A stretch of DNA of 64,000 bases from an uncultured Rhodospirillaceae bacterium (GCA_903901915.1 CAIUSV010000079.1:1-64000), one strand, 5' to 3'; shown: positions 9,651-22,725, counted from the stretch's first letter. Numbers and translations: made by a program. The notes: generated from the letters alone by a model not told the origin.

Positions 9651-9833
9651 TCGTGAAATTCCTTTCGGCGGTTGCCCGCGCCGCTCCACCCCCCGGGAAA
9701 GTCGGCTGCGTCCACCCCCGGCGGCCGTCGCCTGGGAGCGGGCGGGTTATAGCGCCAACCAACGTCAAGAGCAACCGGGTGTTTATGCGCAGGCGCTTTG
9801 CCCGGAGCAGTCAGCCGTGCTATTCACCCGCCC

Positions 9834-11714
9834 ATGCTTCACATCAAAGACCTCACCTTTCGCTATGGCGGCCGTGTGCTGTTCGACCACGCCGCCGTTC
9901 ACATCGCCGCCGGCCAGCGGGTCGGCCTGGTCGGCCGCAACGGCGCCGGCAAAAGCACGCTGTTCAAGCTGATCCTGGACGAGTTGCATCCCGACGACGG
10001 CGAGATCGGCCTGCGCGCCCGCGCCCGCATCGGCCGTCTGGCCCAGGAAGCGCCCGAGGGCGAGACCCCGTTGATCGACTGCGTGCTGGCCGCCGATACC
10101 GAGCGGGCGGCCCTGTTCGACGAGGCCGAAACCTGCACCGACGGCCATCGCATCGCCGAGATCCACGAGCGGCTGACCGCCATCGACGCCCATACCGCAC
10201 CCGCCCGCGCCGCCGCCATCCTGTCCGGCCTGGGCTTCGACACCGAGGCGCAAGCCCGGCCGGTGTCGGCGTTCTCGGGCGGCTGGCGCATGCGCGTCGC
10301 CCTCGCCGCCGCGCTGTTCGCCAGCCCCGACCTGCTGTTGCTGGATGAACCCACCAACCACCTCGACCTCGAAGCCACCCTGTGGCTGCAAAGCCACCTC
10401 GCCGCCTATCCCGGCACCCTGGTGGTGATCAGCCATGATCGCGAGCTGCTGAACGAGGTCGCCAACCGCATCGTCCATCTGGACGCCTGCAAGCTGGTGG
10501 CCTATGGCGGCAATTACGACCGTTTCGAACAGATCCGCCGCGAAAAGATGGAGTTGGCGAGCAAGGCGTTCGTCAAGCAGATGGAGCAGCGCAAGAAGAT
10601 CCAGTCGTTCATCGACCGCTTCCGCGCCAAGGCGACCAAGGCGGCCCAGGCGCAAAGCCGCATCAAGATGCTCGAGCGCATGGGACCGGCCATCCCCATC
10701 GTCGAGGATCGCGCCGTCAGCTTCGACTTCCCCGACCCCGATGAACTGGCCCCGCCGATCCTGGCGATCGAAAACGGCGTCGCCGGCTATGGCGACCGGC
10801 CGGTGCTGAGCGGCCTGTCCCTGCGCATCGACATGGATGACCGCATCGCCCTGCTGGGGGCCAACGGCAACGGCAAATCGACCCTGGCCAAGATCCTGTC
10901 CGGCCGCCTCGATCTGCTGTCGGGCACGCTGCGGCGGCCTTCCAAGCTGCGGGTGGGCTATTTCGCCCAGCACCAGACCGAGGAACTGGAACTGGAGCGG
11001 ACCCCGTTCCAGCACATGGCCGACCTGATGAAGGCGGCGGCCCCGGCCAAGGTACGCGCCCAACTCGGGCGCTTCGGCTTCGAGCAGGAACGCGCCGACG
11101 TCAAGGTCGCCAATTTGTCGGGCGGCGAGAAGTCGCGCCTGCTGTTCGCCCTGATGAGCCGCGACGCTCCCCACCTGATGATCCTGGACGAACCCACCAA
11201 CCACCTCGACATCGATTCCCGCGAGGCGCTGGTATCGGCGCTGAACGCCTATGGCGGCGCCGTCATCCTGGTCAGCCACGACCCCCATCTGGTCGAACTG
11301 GTCGCCGACCGGCTGTGGCTGGTGGCCGACGGCAAGGTCGGCTCGTTCGACGGTGACCTTGCCGATTATCGCAAGCTGTTGCTGGACCGCGCCCGCGAGG
11401 CCCGGCGCGAGGGCCGCCCCGACAAGGGCGGCGACGCCGCCAGCCGCCGCAACGACCGCCGCGCCGCCGCCGAAGCCCGCGCCCAGTTGGCGCCGCTGCG
11501 CAAGGCCGCCGCCGCCGCCGAAAAGCGGCTGGACGAGGCGCACAAGGCGATGGCCGAGTTGGAAGCCCAACTGACCGATCCCACCCTCTACCAGGGGCCA
11601 CCGGACCGGCTGAACCAGTTGCGCCGCCGCAAGGCCGACCTCGCCCGCCAGTCCGAGGTGGCGGAAGCCGCCTGGCTGGCGGCGCAGGAAGCCCTGGAGA
11701 CGGCCCAGGGATAG
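9834..11714 (+). CDS. ABC-F family ribosome-associated ATPase (YheS-like)
   Basis: A soluble 626-aa protein with two ABC ATPase domains and no membrane part, the ABC-F pattern. These ATPases bind the ribosomal E site and relieve stalled translation. Domain 1 has Walker A GRNGAGKST near residue 40, signature FSGGWRMRVALA and Walker B LLLLDEPTNHLD. The charged linker (about 220-290) follows. Domain 2 has GANGNGKST, LSGGEKSRLLFA and MILDEPTNHLD. A C-terminal coiled coil rich in Ala, Arg and Lys (about 520-620) suits YheS or Uup, and GGWRMR favours YheS. The start at 9834 (MLHIKDLTFRYGG) matches the family; earlier in-frame codons do not. Confidence 0.92.
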   Translation: MLHIKDLTFRYGGRVLFDHAAVHIAAGQRVGLVGRNGAGKSTLFKLILDELHPDDGEIGLRARARIGRLAQEAPEGETPLIDCVLAADTERAALFDEAETCTDGHRIAEIHERLTAIDAHTAPARAAAILSGLGFDTEAQARPVSAFSGGWRMRVALAAALFASPDLLLLDEPTNHLDLEATLWLQSHLAAYPGTLVVISHDRELLNEVANRIVHLDACKLVAYGGNYDRFEQIRREKMELASKAFVKQMEQRKKIQSFIDRFRAKATKAAQAQSRIKMLERMGPAIPIVEDRAVSFDFPDPDELAPPILAIENGVAGYGDRPVLSGLSLRIDMDDRIALLGANGNGKSTLAKILSGRLDLLSGTLRRPSKLRVGYFAQHQTEELELERTPFQHMADLMKAAAPAKVRAQLGRFGFEQERADVKVANLSGGEKSRLLFALMSRDAPHLMILDEPTNHLDIDSREALVSALNAYGGAVILVSHDPHLVELVADRLWLVADGKVGSFDGDLADYRKLLLDRAREARREGRPDKGGDAASRRNDRRAAAEARAQLAPLRKAAAAAEKRLDEAHKAMAELEAQLTDPTLYQGPPDRLNQLRRRKADLARQSEVAEAAWLAAQEALETAQG

Positions 11715-11810
11715 CGAAACCAACGGCTCGTTTTAAAGTGGCATGACATCTCACGCTTCCCCCCGCTTCGGGGAACAATTACCCTTAACCGGTATGCAAC
11801 CCACGGACTC

Positions 11811-13541
11811 ATGCCGGTGAGCGAAGCCGCCCCCCCGATCCTCCTGCCAGCGCGCGTCACCCGACCGCCGGACGAGCTGCGCCGCGTGCTGCGCCTGCTG
11901 GTCGGCCTGGTGATCGTGCTGCTGGTCGGCGGATCCAGCTTGTTTTTGGCTCATCTGCGCCACGAGGCGCTGGCCGCCGCCGCGGCCAGCACCGCCGGAG
12001 TCGTCCGCCTGCTCGAGGAACACCTGGGACGGACGCTGTCCACCACCGACACCATCTTGAAGCGCATGGTCAGGGTGACCCAGGCCCGGATGCGGGGCGA
12101 TATCTCCGCCGACACCGAATTGCAGGAAGTGCTGGAACTGGCGGCAAGCCTGCCCGAACGCGGATCGATCCTGGTGGTCGATACCACCGGCAAGGTGGTG
12201 GCGGCACCGACCCAAAGCGGCGCCGCGATCGATTTCAGCGACCGCGAATGGTTCCGTGCCCACGCCCAAGGGACCGAGCTGGTGGTCGGGCCGTTGATCC
12301 ACGGCCGGTATTCCAAGGATATGATCTTTACCGTCAGCCGCCGCATCGCCGCCGCCGACGGCGGCTTCGCCGGGGTGGCGGTCGCCGGAATCGAAACCGC
12401 GTTCTTCACCGACTTCTTCCATAGCCTGGGACTGGGCGCCAACGGCTATTGCGCCGCCGTCTCCGAGGGCAAGGTGATGTTGCGCCAGCCCAATCCGGAT
12501 GCCTATATCGGCACCACCACCCCGGAAGGCAAGCTTCTCGATCCCATCGGCGACGACGAACCCAGCGGCACGCTGCGCATCCGCTCGCTGGGCGACGGTA
12601 TCGAACGCATCGTCTCGCATCGCACCCTGCCCGGGTTCAACGTGGTGGTCAGCGCCGGCATGGCGGTAAACGGGGTGCTGGCGCCGTGGCGACAAATCGC
12701 CTTGCTGTTCGGTTCGGCGGCCCTGGTGGTGACGTCGGGACTGCTTGGTCTGGCGATCATGGCGTTTCGCGGCATCGCCCGCGAGGAGGCCATGCTGACC
12801 GGGCTGGAAGCGACGGTTCGCGACCGAACCGAGGAGGCCGAGCGCCGCGCCCTCGAGGCCCGTCAGGCCAATGAAAGCAAGACCCGTTTCCTTGCCGCCG
12901 CCAGCCATGACCTGCGCCAACCACTCCAGGCTGCCGGTATGTTCGCCGAGGTGCTGGCAACCAGCGTCAGCGAACCCCGCCAGGTCGAAGCGGTGGACAA
13001 GCTGCGGCAAAGCATCGAGGCCACCAACTCGCTGCTCACCACCCTGCTTGATGTTTCGGCGCTGGAGGCCGGCAAGACCCAGCCCAATGTCACCACCTTC
13101 CGGCTGATGCCGCTGCTGGCCGGACTGGTCGATCAGATGGAACCCGAGGCGACCGCCCGCGGCCTGTCCATCGGCGCCATCCCCACCGATGTCCGGGTGG
13201 TCAGCGACCCCGTCCTGCTGGAACGGCTGCTGCGCAACCTGCTGGTCAACGCCGTGCGCTACACCAAGGCCGGCGGCGTCCGCATCGGCTGCCGCCACCG
13301 CGGCGATCGCGTCGTCATTCAGGTGGTCGATACCGGCATCGGCATCGCCGCCGATAAGATACAAAGCGTGTTCGACGACTTCGTCCGCATCGAGAATCCC
13401 AACGAGCGGCGGCCCGAGCACGGGCTTGGACTCGGCCTCGGCGTGGTTCGGCGCATGGCGGCGCTGCTCGGCCACGACCTGGAACTGCGTTCACGGCCGG
13501 GACGTGGATCATGTTTCGGCGTCGTGGTGTTCCGGGGCTGA
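11811..13541 (+). CDS. Membrane sensor histidine kinase with periplasmic Cache-type sensor
   Basis: A 576-aa sensor kinase. TM1 (about 27-47) and TM2 (about 296-318) bracket a periplasmic domain of about 245 residues that resembles a double Cache fold (ILVVDTTGKVVAAP, FSDREWFRAH, VVGPLIHGRYSKDMIFTVSRRI), which binds small ligands in related proteins. A short coiled coil leads to a HisKA domain with phospho-acceptor His366 in AASHDLRQP, then a HATPase_c domain with N-box LLRNLLVNAVRYTKAGG and GLGLGLGVVRRM. There is no receiver domain. It is the first of three consecutive kinases, so phosphotransfer to the next proteins is possible but not shown. Confidence 0.9.
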   Translation: MPVSEAAPPILLPARVTRPPDELRRVLRLLVGLVIVLLVGGSSLFLAHLRHEALAAAAASTAGVVRLLEEHLGRTLSTTDTILKRMVRVTQARMRGDISADTELQEVLELAASLPERGSILVVDTTGKVVAAPTQSGAAIDFSDREWFRAHAQGTELVVGPLIHGRYSKDMIFTVSRRIAAADGGFAGVAVAGIETAFFTDFFHSLGLGANGYCAAVSEGKVMLRQPNPDAYIGTTTPEGKLLDPIGDDEPSGTLRIRSLGDGIERIVSHRTLPGFNVVVSAGMAVNGVLAPWRQIALLFGSAALVVTSGLLGLAIMAFRGIAREEAMLTGLEATVRDRTEEAERRALEARQANESKTRFLAAASHDLRQPLQAAGMFAEVLATSVSEPRQVEAVDKLRQSIEATNSLLTTLLDVSALEAGKTQPNVTTFRLMPLLAGLVDQMEPEATARGLSIGAIPTDVRVVSDPVLLERLLRNLLVNAVRYTKAGGVRIGCRHRGDRVVIQVVDTGIGIAADKIQSVFDDFVRIENPNERRPEHGLGLGLGVVRRMAALLGHDLELRSRPGRGSCFGVVVFRG

Positions 13542-13650
13542 CGAAGGAGAAGCGGCAGGTAGCGCACCAAACGTAGCGCGAGGCGGCTTTTGCAAACCCT
13601 TTGGTTGGACTATCCTGCTCATGAACGGTAACGCCCCCGAGGGAGGTTAC

Positions 13651-16718
<3,068 letters not shown>

Positions 16719-16722
<4 letters not shown>

Positions 16723-18308
16723 AAACCATGGCAACCATCATGGTGGTGGACGACACCATCGCATCGCTCAGAATGATGGTGAACATCCTCCAGGCCGAGG
16801 GCTATCGGGTACTGCCGGCGGAAGACGGGAGGCTTGCGCTCGATGCCGTTGCCGCCACGGTGCCCGACCTGATCCTGCTCGACATCCTCATGCCCGGCAT
16901 GGACGGCTTTGAAGTCCTGCGGCGGCTGAAGGCGGACGAGCGCACCCGCCACGTCCCCGTCATCTTTCTCAGCGCGGTGACGGATCAGAAGGAGCGGATC
17001 GACGGCTTTAAACTCGGTGCGGTTGATTTTATCTCCAAGCCGTTTCAACAAGAAGAACTGCTGGCGCGCATCGGCACACATGTCGAGCTGTTTCGCCTTC
17101 GCCAGCACCTGGCGGACGAGGTCGCGCAGCGGACCATGGCGCTCTCCGAAAGCGAACGACGCTTTCGCGCCACCTTTGAACAGGCCGCGGTGGGAATTGC
17201 CCACGTCGCGCCCGACGGCCGTTGGTTGCGAGCCAACCGGCGCCTGTGCGAAATCGTCGGCTACAGTCGCGATGACTTGCGGGGAATGACCTTCCAGGAC
17301 ATCACCCACCCGGACGACCTCGACGCCGATTTCGCCCTGGTCCGGCAAGTGCTGGCCGGCGAGATCGAAAGCTACACCATGGAGAAACGCTACCTCCGCA
17401 GGGACAAAAGCCAGATCTGGACCAACCTTACCGTCGCCCTGGTCCGCGACGACGGCGGCAACCCTGACTATTTCATTTCGGTGGTCGAGGACATTTCCAA
17501 GCGCAAACTCGCGGAACAGCGGCTGACGGATACGGTCGACGCCCTGATCCGATCCAACTCCGAACTGGAACGCTTCGCCTATGTGGCGTCCCACGATTTG
17601 CAGGAACCAATCCGCACCGTCGTTGCGTTTTCACAAATGCTGGGCCGTGAAATCGGCGAGACGGGGTCGCCCGCCATTCGCGAATGCCTGGACTACATCA
17701 TCTCCGGCGCCAAGCGGATGCATGACCTGATCTGTGACCTGTTGGCCTATTCCCGCACCACCGGCCGCGACATGCCCATGCTTCAGGTGGACTGCAACGT
17801 GGTGCTGGAGGCCGCCCTCCTGAACCTGCGCGCCATGATCGAGGAAAGCGGCGCGGATATCGTTGTCGATCCGTTGCCCACGGTGGAAGGCAATTCCACC
17901 CAGATCATGGAACTATTCCAGAACCTGATCGCCAACGGCATCAAATTCGCCCGGCGGGACGCCCCCCCACGGATCCGGGTGTCGGCAACCCACGGCGAAC
18001 GGGGATGGGTGTTCTCGGTGGCGGATAACGGGATCGGAATCTCGTCCGATTACCACGATCAGATCTTCATTCTTTTCCGTCGTCTGCATCCATCCAACAT
18101 CTATCCCGGAACCGGTCTCGGCCTGGCGCTGTGCAAACGGATCGTCGAACGCCGCGGCGGCCGGATATGGGTGGAAAGCGAGCCCGGCAAGGGCAGCACC
18201 TTCTTCTTCACGCTCGATGACGGCCCGACCCCGGCGCAAGCCGCCACCCCCCTTGCCACCAAGGAAACAGATCCGCGAAATCCGAAAGCGTGTTCGCTAA
18301 CTCCTTGA
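16719..18308 (+). CDS. Receiver-PAS-histidine kinase
   Basis: A soluble 529-aa protein that joins an N-terminal receiver (Asp55 in LILLDILMPGMDGF, signature Lys in FISKPFQQEEL) to a PAS domain (about 148-265, GRWLRANRRLCEIVGYSRDDL), a HisKA domain with His292 in YVASHDLQEPIRTV and a HATPase_c domain (FQNLIANGIKF, GTGLGLALCKRIVERRGG). The architecture suits a phosphorelay step: the receiver could take phosphate from the hybrid kinase encoded four bases upstream (ATGA overlap). Its catalytic end resembles the kinase fragment at 1-186. The last 12 bases overlap the convergent holC gene. Confidence 0.9.
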
Positions 18309-18752
18309 TTTTTCTACCCAGCCGCCATTCTCGGTCTGCTGGTAGTAGATCAACTCGTGGCCCTCGGCCTTCCAACGCCTCCAGCGTTCGCGCGCCGCCG
18401 CCACCGCGTCGGGGTCGTTGCCGTCGAACAGGTCGAGGCAGCGGGCGTAATCGCCCACCGACCGGCTGGAGGCGCCGTCGCACATCACCAGCACCGTCGC
18501 CCGGTTGGGGTTCTCGTCCTGATCGGTCAGCCAGATCGGCTGTAGCGCCGCGTCGCCATCCCGAGCCGATCCGTGCGGCAGCCATGATCCGGGATCATAG
18601 GTCCACAGCCGGTCGTTCAACGCCTCCACCCGCTCGGCCGAGCCGGCCAGCACCACCGTCCGCAGGCCGGCGGCCAGCGCCTTGTCCAGCAGCCGGGGCA
18701 GGGCCTGATCCAGCACCGAGCGCGTCAGGTGATAAAAGCCGATCTGTGTCAT
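18297..18752 (-). CDS. holC: DNA polymerase III chi subunit
   Basis: HolC (151 aa) is the clamp-loader accessory protein that links the polymerase III holoenzyme to SSB. The start MTQIGFYHLTRSVLDQALPRLLDKAL and the internal AERVEALNDRLWTYDPGSWLPHG, PIWLTDQDENPN and FDGNDPDAVAAARERWRRWKAEGHELIYYQQ are characteristic. The ATG at 18752 gives the family's usual N-terminus; upstream in-frame residues do not fit. In many genomes holC is next to pepA; here two leucyl aminopeptidase genes lie beyond one glycosyltransferase gene, so the old neighbourhood is partly kept. It ends inside the convergent kinase gene by 12 bases. Confidence 0.94.
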   Translation of the reverse strand: MTQIGFYHLTRSVLDQALPRLLDKALAAGLRTVVLAGSAERVEALNDRLWTYDPGSWLPHGSARDGDAALQPIWLTDQDENPNRATVLVMCDGASSRSVGDYARCLDLFDGNDPDAVAAARERWRRWKAEGHELIYYQQTENGGWVEKSRS

Positions 18753-18796
18753 GATTTGAGATTTACCATGGGAATGGCGTTCCGGCGAGCCGTGGC

Positions 18797-18802
18797 TATA
18801 AT
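18797..18802 (+). promoter_or_regulatory. TATAAT -10 box close to the glycosyltransferase start
   Basis: A perfect TATAAT hexamer ends 8 bases before the ATG at 18811. No good -35 hexamer is visible at the normal distance and there is no Shine-Dalgarno sequence. If used, transcription would start at or next to the A of ATG, giving a leaderless mRNA. Confidence 0.35.
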
Positions 18803-18810
18803 CGCCTACC

Positions 18811-19743
18811 ATGCGTATCGCCGTCGTCATCCCCTGCTACAAGGTCCGCCGCCATATCGAGGCGGTATTGGCGGGTATTCCCGCCTCGGTCGATCACATC
18901 CTGGTGGTGGATGATTGCTGCCCGGAGGGATCGGGCGACATCGCCGCCGGGTCGGCGGACCCGCGGGTCGAGGTCCTGCGCCACGTCGTCAACCGGGGGG
19001 TGGGCGGTGCCGTCGTCACCGGCTACCGCCGCGCTCTCGACCTCGGCTGTGACGTGGTGGTCAAGATGGACGGCGACGGCCAGATGGACCCGGCCGCGCT
19101 GCCCCGCCTGATCGAGCCGCTGGACTCCGGGCGGGTCGATTACGCCAAGGGCAACCGTTTCCGCCACTACCACGAACTCAAGGCCATGCCGGCGGTGCGG
19201 CTGGTGGGCAACAGCGCCCTGTCCTTCCTGGTCAAGGCGGCGTCGGGACAATGGGCGGTGATGGACCCGACCAACGGCTATACCGCCATCCACCGCCGCG
19301 CCCTGGACGAACTGGACCTGGACCGGCTGGCCGAACGCTATTTCTTCGAGAGCGACATGCTGATCCAGCTTGGCATCGCCGGACTGCCGGTGGAAGACGT
19401 GGCCATGCCCGCCCGCTATGGCGATGAGACCTCGTCCCTGGCGGTCAGCCGGGTGCTGCGCGAATTTCCGCCGCTGCTGCTGAAGGGCTTTCTGCGCCGT
19501 CTGCTGGTCCGCTATCTGATCGGCGACTTCAATATCGCCTCGCTGTACCTGTTGGTCGGGCTGCCGCTGCTGCTGTTCGGCGTCGGAACCGGCGCGGTGC
19601 AGTGGGTCGAATCGGTGGCGTCGGGGGTGGTGCGCTCGGCCGGCACGGTGATGCTGGCGGCCATGCCCACCATCATCGGCTTCCAACTGCTGCTCCAGGC
19701 CATCGCCTTCGACATCCAGGCGGCGCCCCGGCCGCGCGCCTAA
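18811..19743 (+). CDS. GT2 glycosyltransferase, dolichol/undecaprenyl-phosphate sugar transferase type
   Basis: A 310-aa family 2 glycosyltransferase. The GT-A domain starts MRIAVVIPCYK and has the nucleotide-sugar motifs ILVVDDCCPEGSGD, NRGVGGAVVTGYRRAL and KMDGDGQMDPAALP (the DxD-like metal site). A C-terminal hydrophobic region (about 235-300) gives two membrane segments, as in DPM1/GtrB-like enzymes that load a sugar onto a polyprenyl phosphate at the inner membrane. The residues DPTNGYTAIHRRALDEL are typical of that branch. Its end overlaps the convergent aminopeptidase gene by four bases. Sugar and acceptor cannot be told. Confidence 0.85.
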   Translation: MRIAVVIPCYKVRRHIEAVLAGIPASVDHILVVDDCCPEGSGDIAAGSADPRVEVLRHVVNRGVGGAVVTGYRRALDLGCDVVVKMDGDGQMDPAALPRLIEPLDSGRVDYAKGNRFRHYHELKAMPAVRLVGNSALSFLVKAASGQWAVMDPTNGYTAIHRRALDELDLDRLAERYFFESDMLIQLGIAGLPVEDVAMPARYGDETSSLAVSRVLREFPPLLLKGFLRRLLVRYLIGDFNIASLYLLVGLPLLLFGVGTGAVQWVESVASGVVRSAGTVMLAAMPTIIGFQLLLQAIAFDIQAAPRPRA

Positions 19744-21206
19744 CCGCCGGCGAGGGCGTCGAACAGCCGGACGCCGAAGCCGGTGGCGGTTTCCGGACAA
19801 AGCGGGTCATCCTCGTCGGCCCACTCCTTGCCGGCCATGTCGATATGGGCCCAGGGCAGACCCTCGGGGATGAAACGGCCGAGAAAGCGGGCGGCGTCGT
19901 CATTGTCGGGCACCTCGCCCCAGGCGCAGTTCCGAAGATCGGCGATATCGGACTTCACGTCCTCGTCGCAGGATTCGGTCAGCGGCAGCCGCCACAGCGG
20001 CTCGGCCTCGGCCTTGGCGTGCTTGAGCAGCCGCCGGGCCAAGCCGTCGTCATTGGCGTAGAGACCGGCATAGGGATCGCCCAGGACCTCTTCGACCGCT
20101 CCGGTCAGGGTGGCGATATCGACCATCGCGCCGGGCTTCAGCGTCGTCGCCGCCCAGGCCAGGGTATCGGCCAGCACCAGCCGCCCCTCCGCATCGGTGT
20201 CGATCACCTCGACGGTCTGGCCCGAGAACGATCGCACCACGTCGCCGGGACGCTGCGCCCGGCCCGACGGCATGTTTTCCGCCAGGGCCAGCACGCCGCA
20301 GACATGGGCCTTGGCCTTGCGTCCGGCGATGGCGCGCATGGCGCCGATCACCGCCGCCGCGCCGGCCATGTCGCCCTTCATGGCGTCCATGTCCTCGTCA
20401 TCGAACTTGATGGAGATACCGCCCGAATCGAAGGTGATGCCCTTGCCCACCAGCACCAGCGGCCGGCCCGTGGCGCCGCGCCAGCGCAGCAGCACCAGCC
20501 GCGGCGGCCGGCCGCTGCCCATGCCCACCGCCGCCAGCAGGTTGAGTCCGGCGGCGGCGATGGCCGCGTCGTCCAGCACGGTGACCTCGACCCCCAGAGT
20601 CTCCAACAGCCGGGCGCGGTCGGAGAATTCCTCCGGCCCCAGGACGTTGCCCGGCTCGTCGGTGAGATCGCGGGCAAGGAACACCCCCTGCGCCACCGCC
20701 TCGCGGGCGGCGTAGCGGGCGGCGGCGGCCTCGGGCTCGGCGCAGGCGATGACCACCTCGTCTAGCACCGGCAACACGTCGTCCTCGTCGTCGGGATCGA
20801 ACTTGGTCCGGTATTTGCGCAACGGCCGGTAGGATTTCAGTTGCAGGCCATAGGCCAGCTCGGCCACCTGGGCCGGATCCAGGTCCAGCAGCACGGTGGC
20901 CTTGACCGCGCGGGACTCGTCCAGTTCGTCGAGCAGAGCGCCGCCAATACGCCGCAGCCGGGGGCTATCCAGCTTGCGCCGCTTGCCCAGCCCGAACACC
21001 ACCAGCGACTCCAACGGCGCGGCGGGGGCGAGGAACAGTTCGGTCTCGCCCTCGTCGCCGTCGAAGTCCAGACGCTTCAACCTCCGGCGCAGACCGCCAT
21101 CGAGATCGACGGCCGCGACCGGAGCGGTGGGCCGACGCCCCCGCCACAGCCCGACGGCGACGGTGCCGACGGGCGCGGCGGGAAACGCCCCAAAGGTGAT
21201 GCGCAT
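19740..21206 (-). CDS. Leucyl aminopeptidase family protein (M17), first of a tandem pair
   Basis: A 488-aa M17 metallo-aminopeptidase. The two-metal site is intact: Lys and Asp in GKGITFDSGGISIK, Asp in KGDMAGAAAV, and the Asp/Glu/Arg set in DTDAEGRLVLAD. It is about 15 residues shorter than PepA, and its N-terminal domain (about 1-150) is quite different and more acidic (FDPDDEDDVLP), so it is a divergent paralogue of the next gene rather than a recent copy. The usual NTDAEGR is DTDAEGR here. ATG 21206 (MRITFGAFPAAPVG) is chosen over an upstream in-frame codon lying inside pepA. It follows pepA by 7 bases, so the two are cotranscribed. Confidence 0.9.
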   Translation of the reverse strand: MRITFGAFPAAPVGTVAVGLWRGRRPTAPVAAVDLDGGLRRRLKRLDFDGDEGETELFLAPAAPLESLVVFGLGKRRKLDSPRLRRIGGALLDELDESRAVKATVLLDLDPAQVAELAYGLQLKSYRPLRKYRTKFDPDDEDDVLPVLDEVVIACAEPEAAAARYAAREAVAQGVFLARDLTDEPGNVLGPEEFSDRARLLETLGVEVTVLDDAAIAAAGLNLLAAVGMGSGRPPRLVLLRWRGATGRPLVLVGKGITFDSGGISIKFDDEDMDAMKGDMAGAAAVIGAMRAIAGRKAKAHVCGVLALAENMPSGRAQRPGDVVRSFSGQTVEVIDTDAEGRLVLADTLAWAATTLKPGAMVDIATLTGAVEEVLGDPYAGLYANDDGLARRLLKHAKAEAEPLWRLPLTESCDEDVKSDIADLRNCAWGEVPDNDDAARFLGRFIPEGLPWAHIDMAGKEWADEDDPLCPETATGFGVRLFDALAGG

Positions 21207-21213
21207 GGGGCGG

Positions 21214-22725
21214 CTACTTCTTGTCCTCATAGAAGTCGGCCACCAGCCGGTCCAGCAGGCGCACACCAAAAGCGGTGGCGCCCTTGGGGGTGATGGCGGT
21301 GTCCTTCTTGGACCAGGCCATGCCGGCGATGTCCAGGTGCGCCCAGTGAACGTCGTTGGTGAAACGCTTGAGGAACTGGGCGGCGGTGATCGAGCCGCCT
21401 TCGCGGCCGCCGGTGTTCTTCATGTCGGCGATATCGGACTTGATCTGCTTGTCATAGGCCTCGCCCAGCGGCAGGCGCCACAACTGCTCGCCCACCGCCT
21501 TGCCGGCGGCGGCCAGACGGTCGGCCAGCTTGTCGTCGTTAGCGAACAGACCGGCATATTCATGGCCCAGCGAGATGATGATGGCGCCGGTCAGGGTGGC
21601 GAGATCGACCATGAATTTCGGCTTGAAGCGATCCTGGGTGTACCACAGCGCGTCGGCGAGCACGAGGCGCCCTTCGGCGTCGGTGTTGATGACCTCGATG
21701 GTCTGACCCGACATGGAGATGACCACGTCGCCGGGGCGTTGGGCGGTGCCGGAGGGCATGTTTTCGACCAGCCCGACGACGCCGACGGCGTTGACCTTGG
21801 CCTTGCGCCCAGCCAGCGCCGCCATGGCGCCGATGGTGGCGGCGGCCCCGGCCATGTCCCACTTCATGTCCTCCATGCCGGCGCTGGGCTTGATCGAGAT
21901 GCCCCCCGAATCGAAGGTGACGCCCTTGCCGACGAAGGCCACCGGCGCCTCGTCCTTTTGCGCCGAGCCCTGCCAGCGCATGACCACCAGCTTGGATTCA
22001 CGATCCGAGCCCTGGCCGACCCCCAGCAGCGAGCCCATGCCCAGCTTCTTCATCTGCTTTTCGCCCAGCACCTCGACCTCGACCCCCAGGCTTTCCAAGG
22101 TCTCGGCGCGCGCCGCCAGGCTTTCGGGATGGATGATGTTCGCGGGCTCGCTGACCACGTCGCGGGTCAGGAACACCGCGTCGGCGATCTTGTCGAGGGG
22201 GGCGAAGGCGGTCTTGGCGGCGGCGTACGCCTCGGTGTTGAGGACCACCTTCTTCAGCGAGGGCTTGTCCTCCTTTTTCTGCCGGGTCAGGTACTTGTCG
22301 AAGCGATAGGACCGCAACCGCGCCCCGAACGCCGCATGGGCGGCGAATTCGGCATCGGCCAGGGGCGACCCGTCGAAGACGTCGACCGCAATGGTGGCCT
22401 CGGCATCGCCCGAGGTCAGCAGGGCGGCGACGGCGGCGCCGCCGAACGCCTGGGCGCCTTGCGCGTCAAGATCCTTGGCCTTGCCCAGGCCGACCAGCAA
22501 CACCCGCGACACCGCCAGACCGGCGGGGGCCAGGATGGTCAGCGTCTGGCCCTTCTTGCCGTCGAACCGGCTGGCGGCGACGGCGCGCACCAGCGCGCCC
22601 TTGGCGGCGGCATCAAGCGCCAGGGCGGCGGCGCCCAGCACCTTGCCTTCAAGCACACCGGCGACGACGGCGCCGGCATGAGCGGCATCGGTGGGAAGCG
22701 ACGGCTTGGAAAAAGCGATTTTCAT
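21214..22725 (-). CDS. pepA: Leucyl aminopeptidase PepA
   Basis: A 503-aa M17 aminopeptidase that releases N-terminal residues from peptides; in E. coli PepA also binds DNA. The canonical sequence GKGVTFDSGGISIK, KWDMAGAAATIGAM and the full NTDAEGRLVLADALWY are present, giving the two-zinc site and catalytic Lys and Arg. The N-terminal alpha/beta domain is of normal length. The ATG at 22725 is chosen because GAGGA stands 5 bases upstream of it, whereas that ribosome site overlaps the alternative ATG at 22731. It is the first gene of a two-gene unit with the paralogous M17 enzyme. Confidence 0.95.
   Translation of the reverse strand: MKIAFSKPSLPTDAAHAGAVVAGVLEGKVLGAAALALDAAAKGALVRAVAASRFDGKKGQTLTILAPAGLAVSRVLLVGLGKAKDLDAQGAQAFGGAAVAALLTSGDAEATIAVDVFDGSPLADAEFAAHAAFGARLRSYRFDKYLTRQKKEDKPSLKKVVLNTEAYAAAKTAFAPLDKIADAVFLTRDVVSEPANIIHPESLAARAETLESLGVEVEVLGEKQMKKLGMGSLLGVGQGSDRESKLVVMRWQGSAQKDEAPVAFVGKGVTFDSGGISIKPSAGMEDMKWDMAGAAATIGAMAALAGRKAKVNAVGVVGLVENMPSGTAQRPGDVVISMSGQTIEVINTDAEGRLVLADALWYTQDRFKPKFMVDLATLTGAIIISLGHEYAGLFANDDKLADRLAAAGKAVGEQLWRLPLGEAYDKQIKSDIADMKNTGGREGGSITAAQFLKRFTNDVHWAHLDIAGMAWSKKDTAITPKGATAFGVRLLDRLVADFYEDKK

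Noticed and set aside
11758-11775. Terminator after the ABC-F gene
   Set aside because: A short CCCCG/CGGGG stem is present but without a T run; too weak to call.
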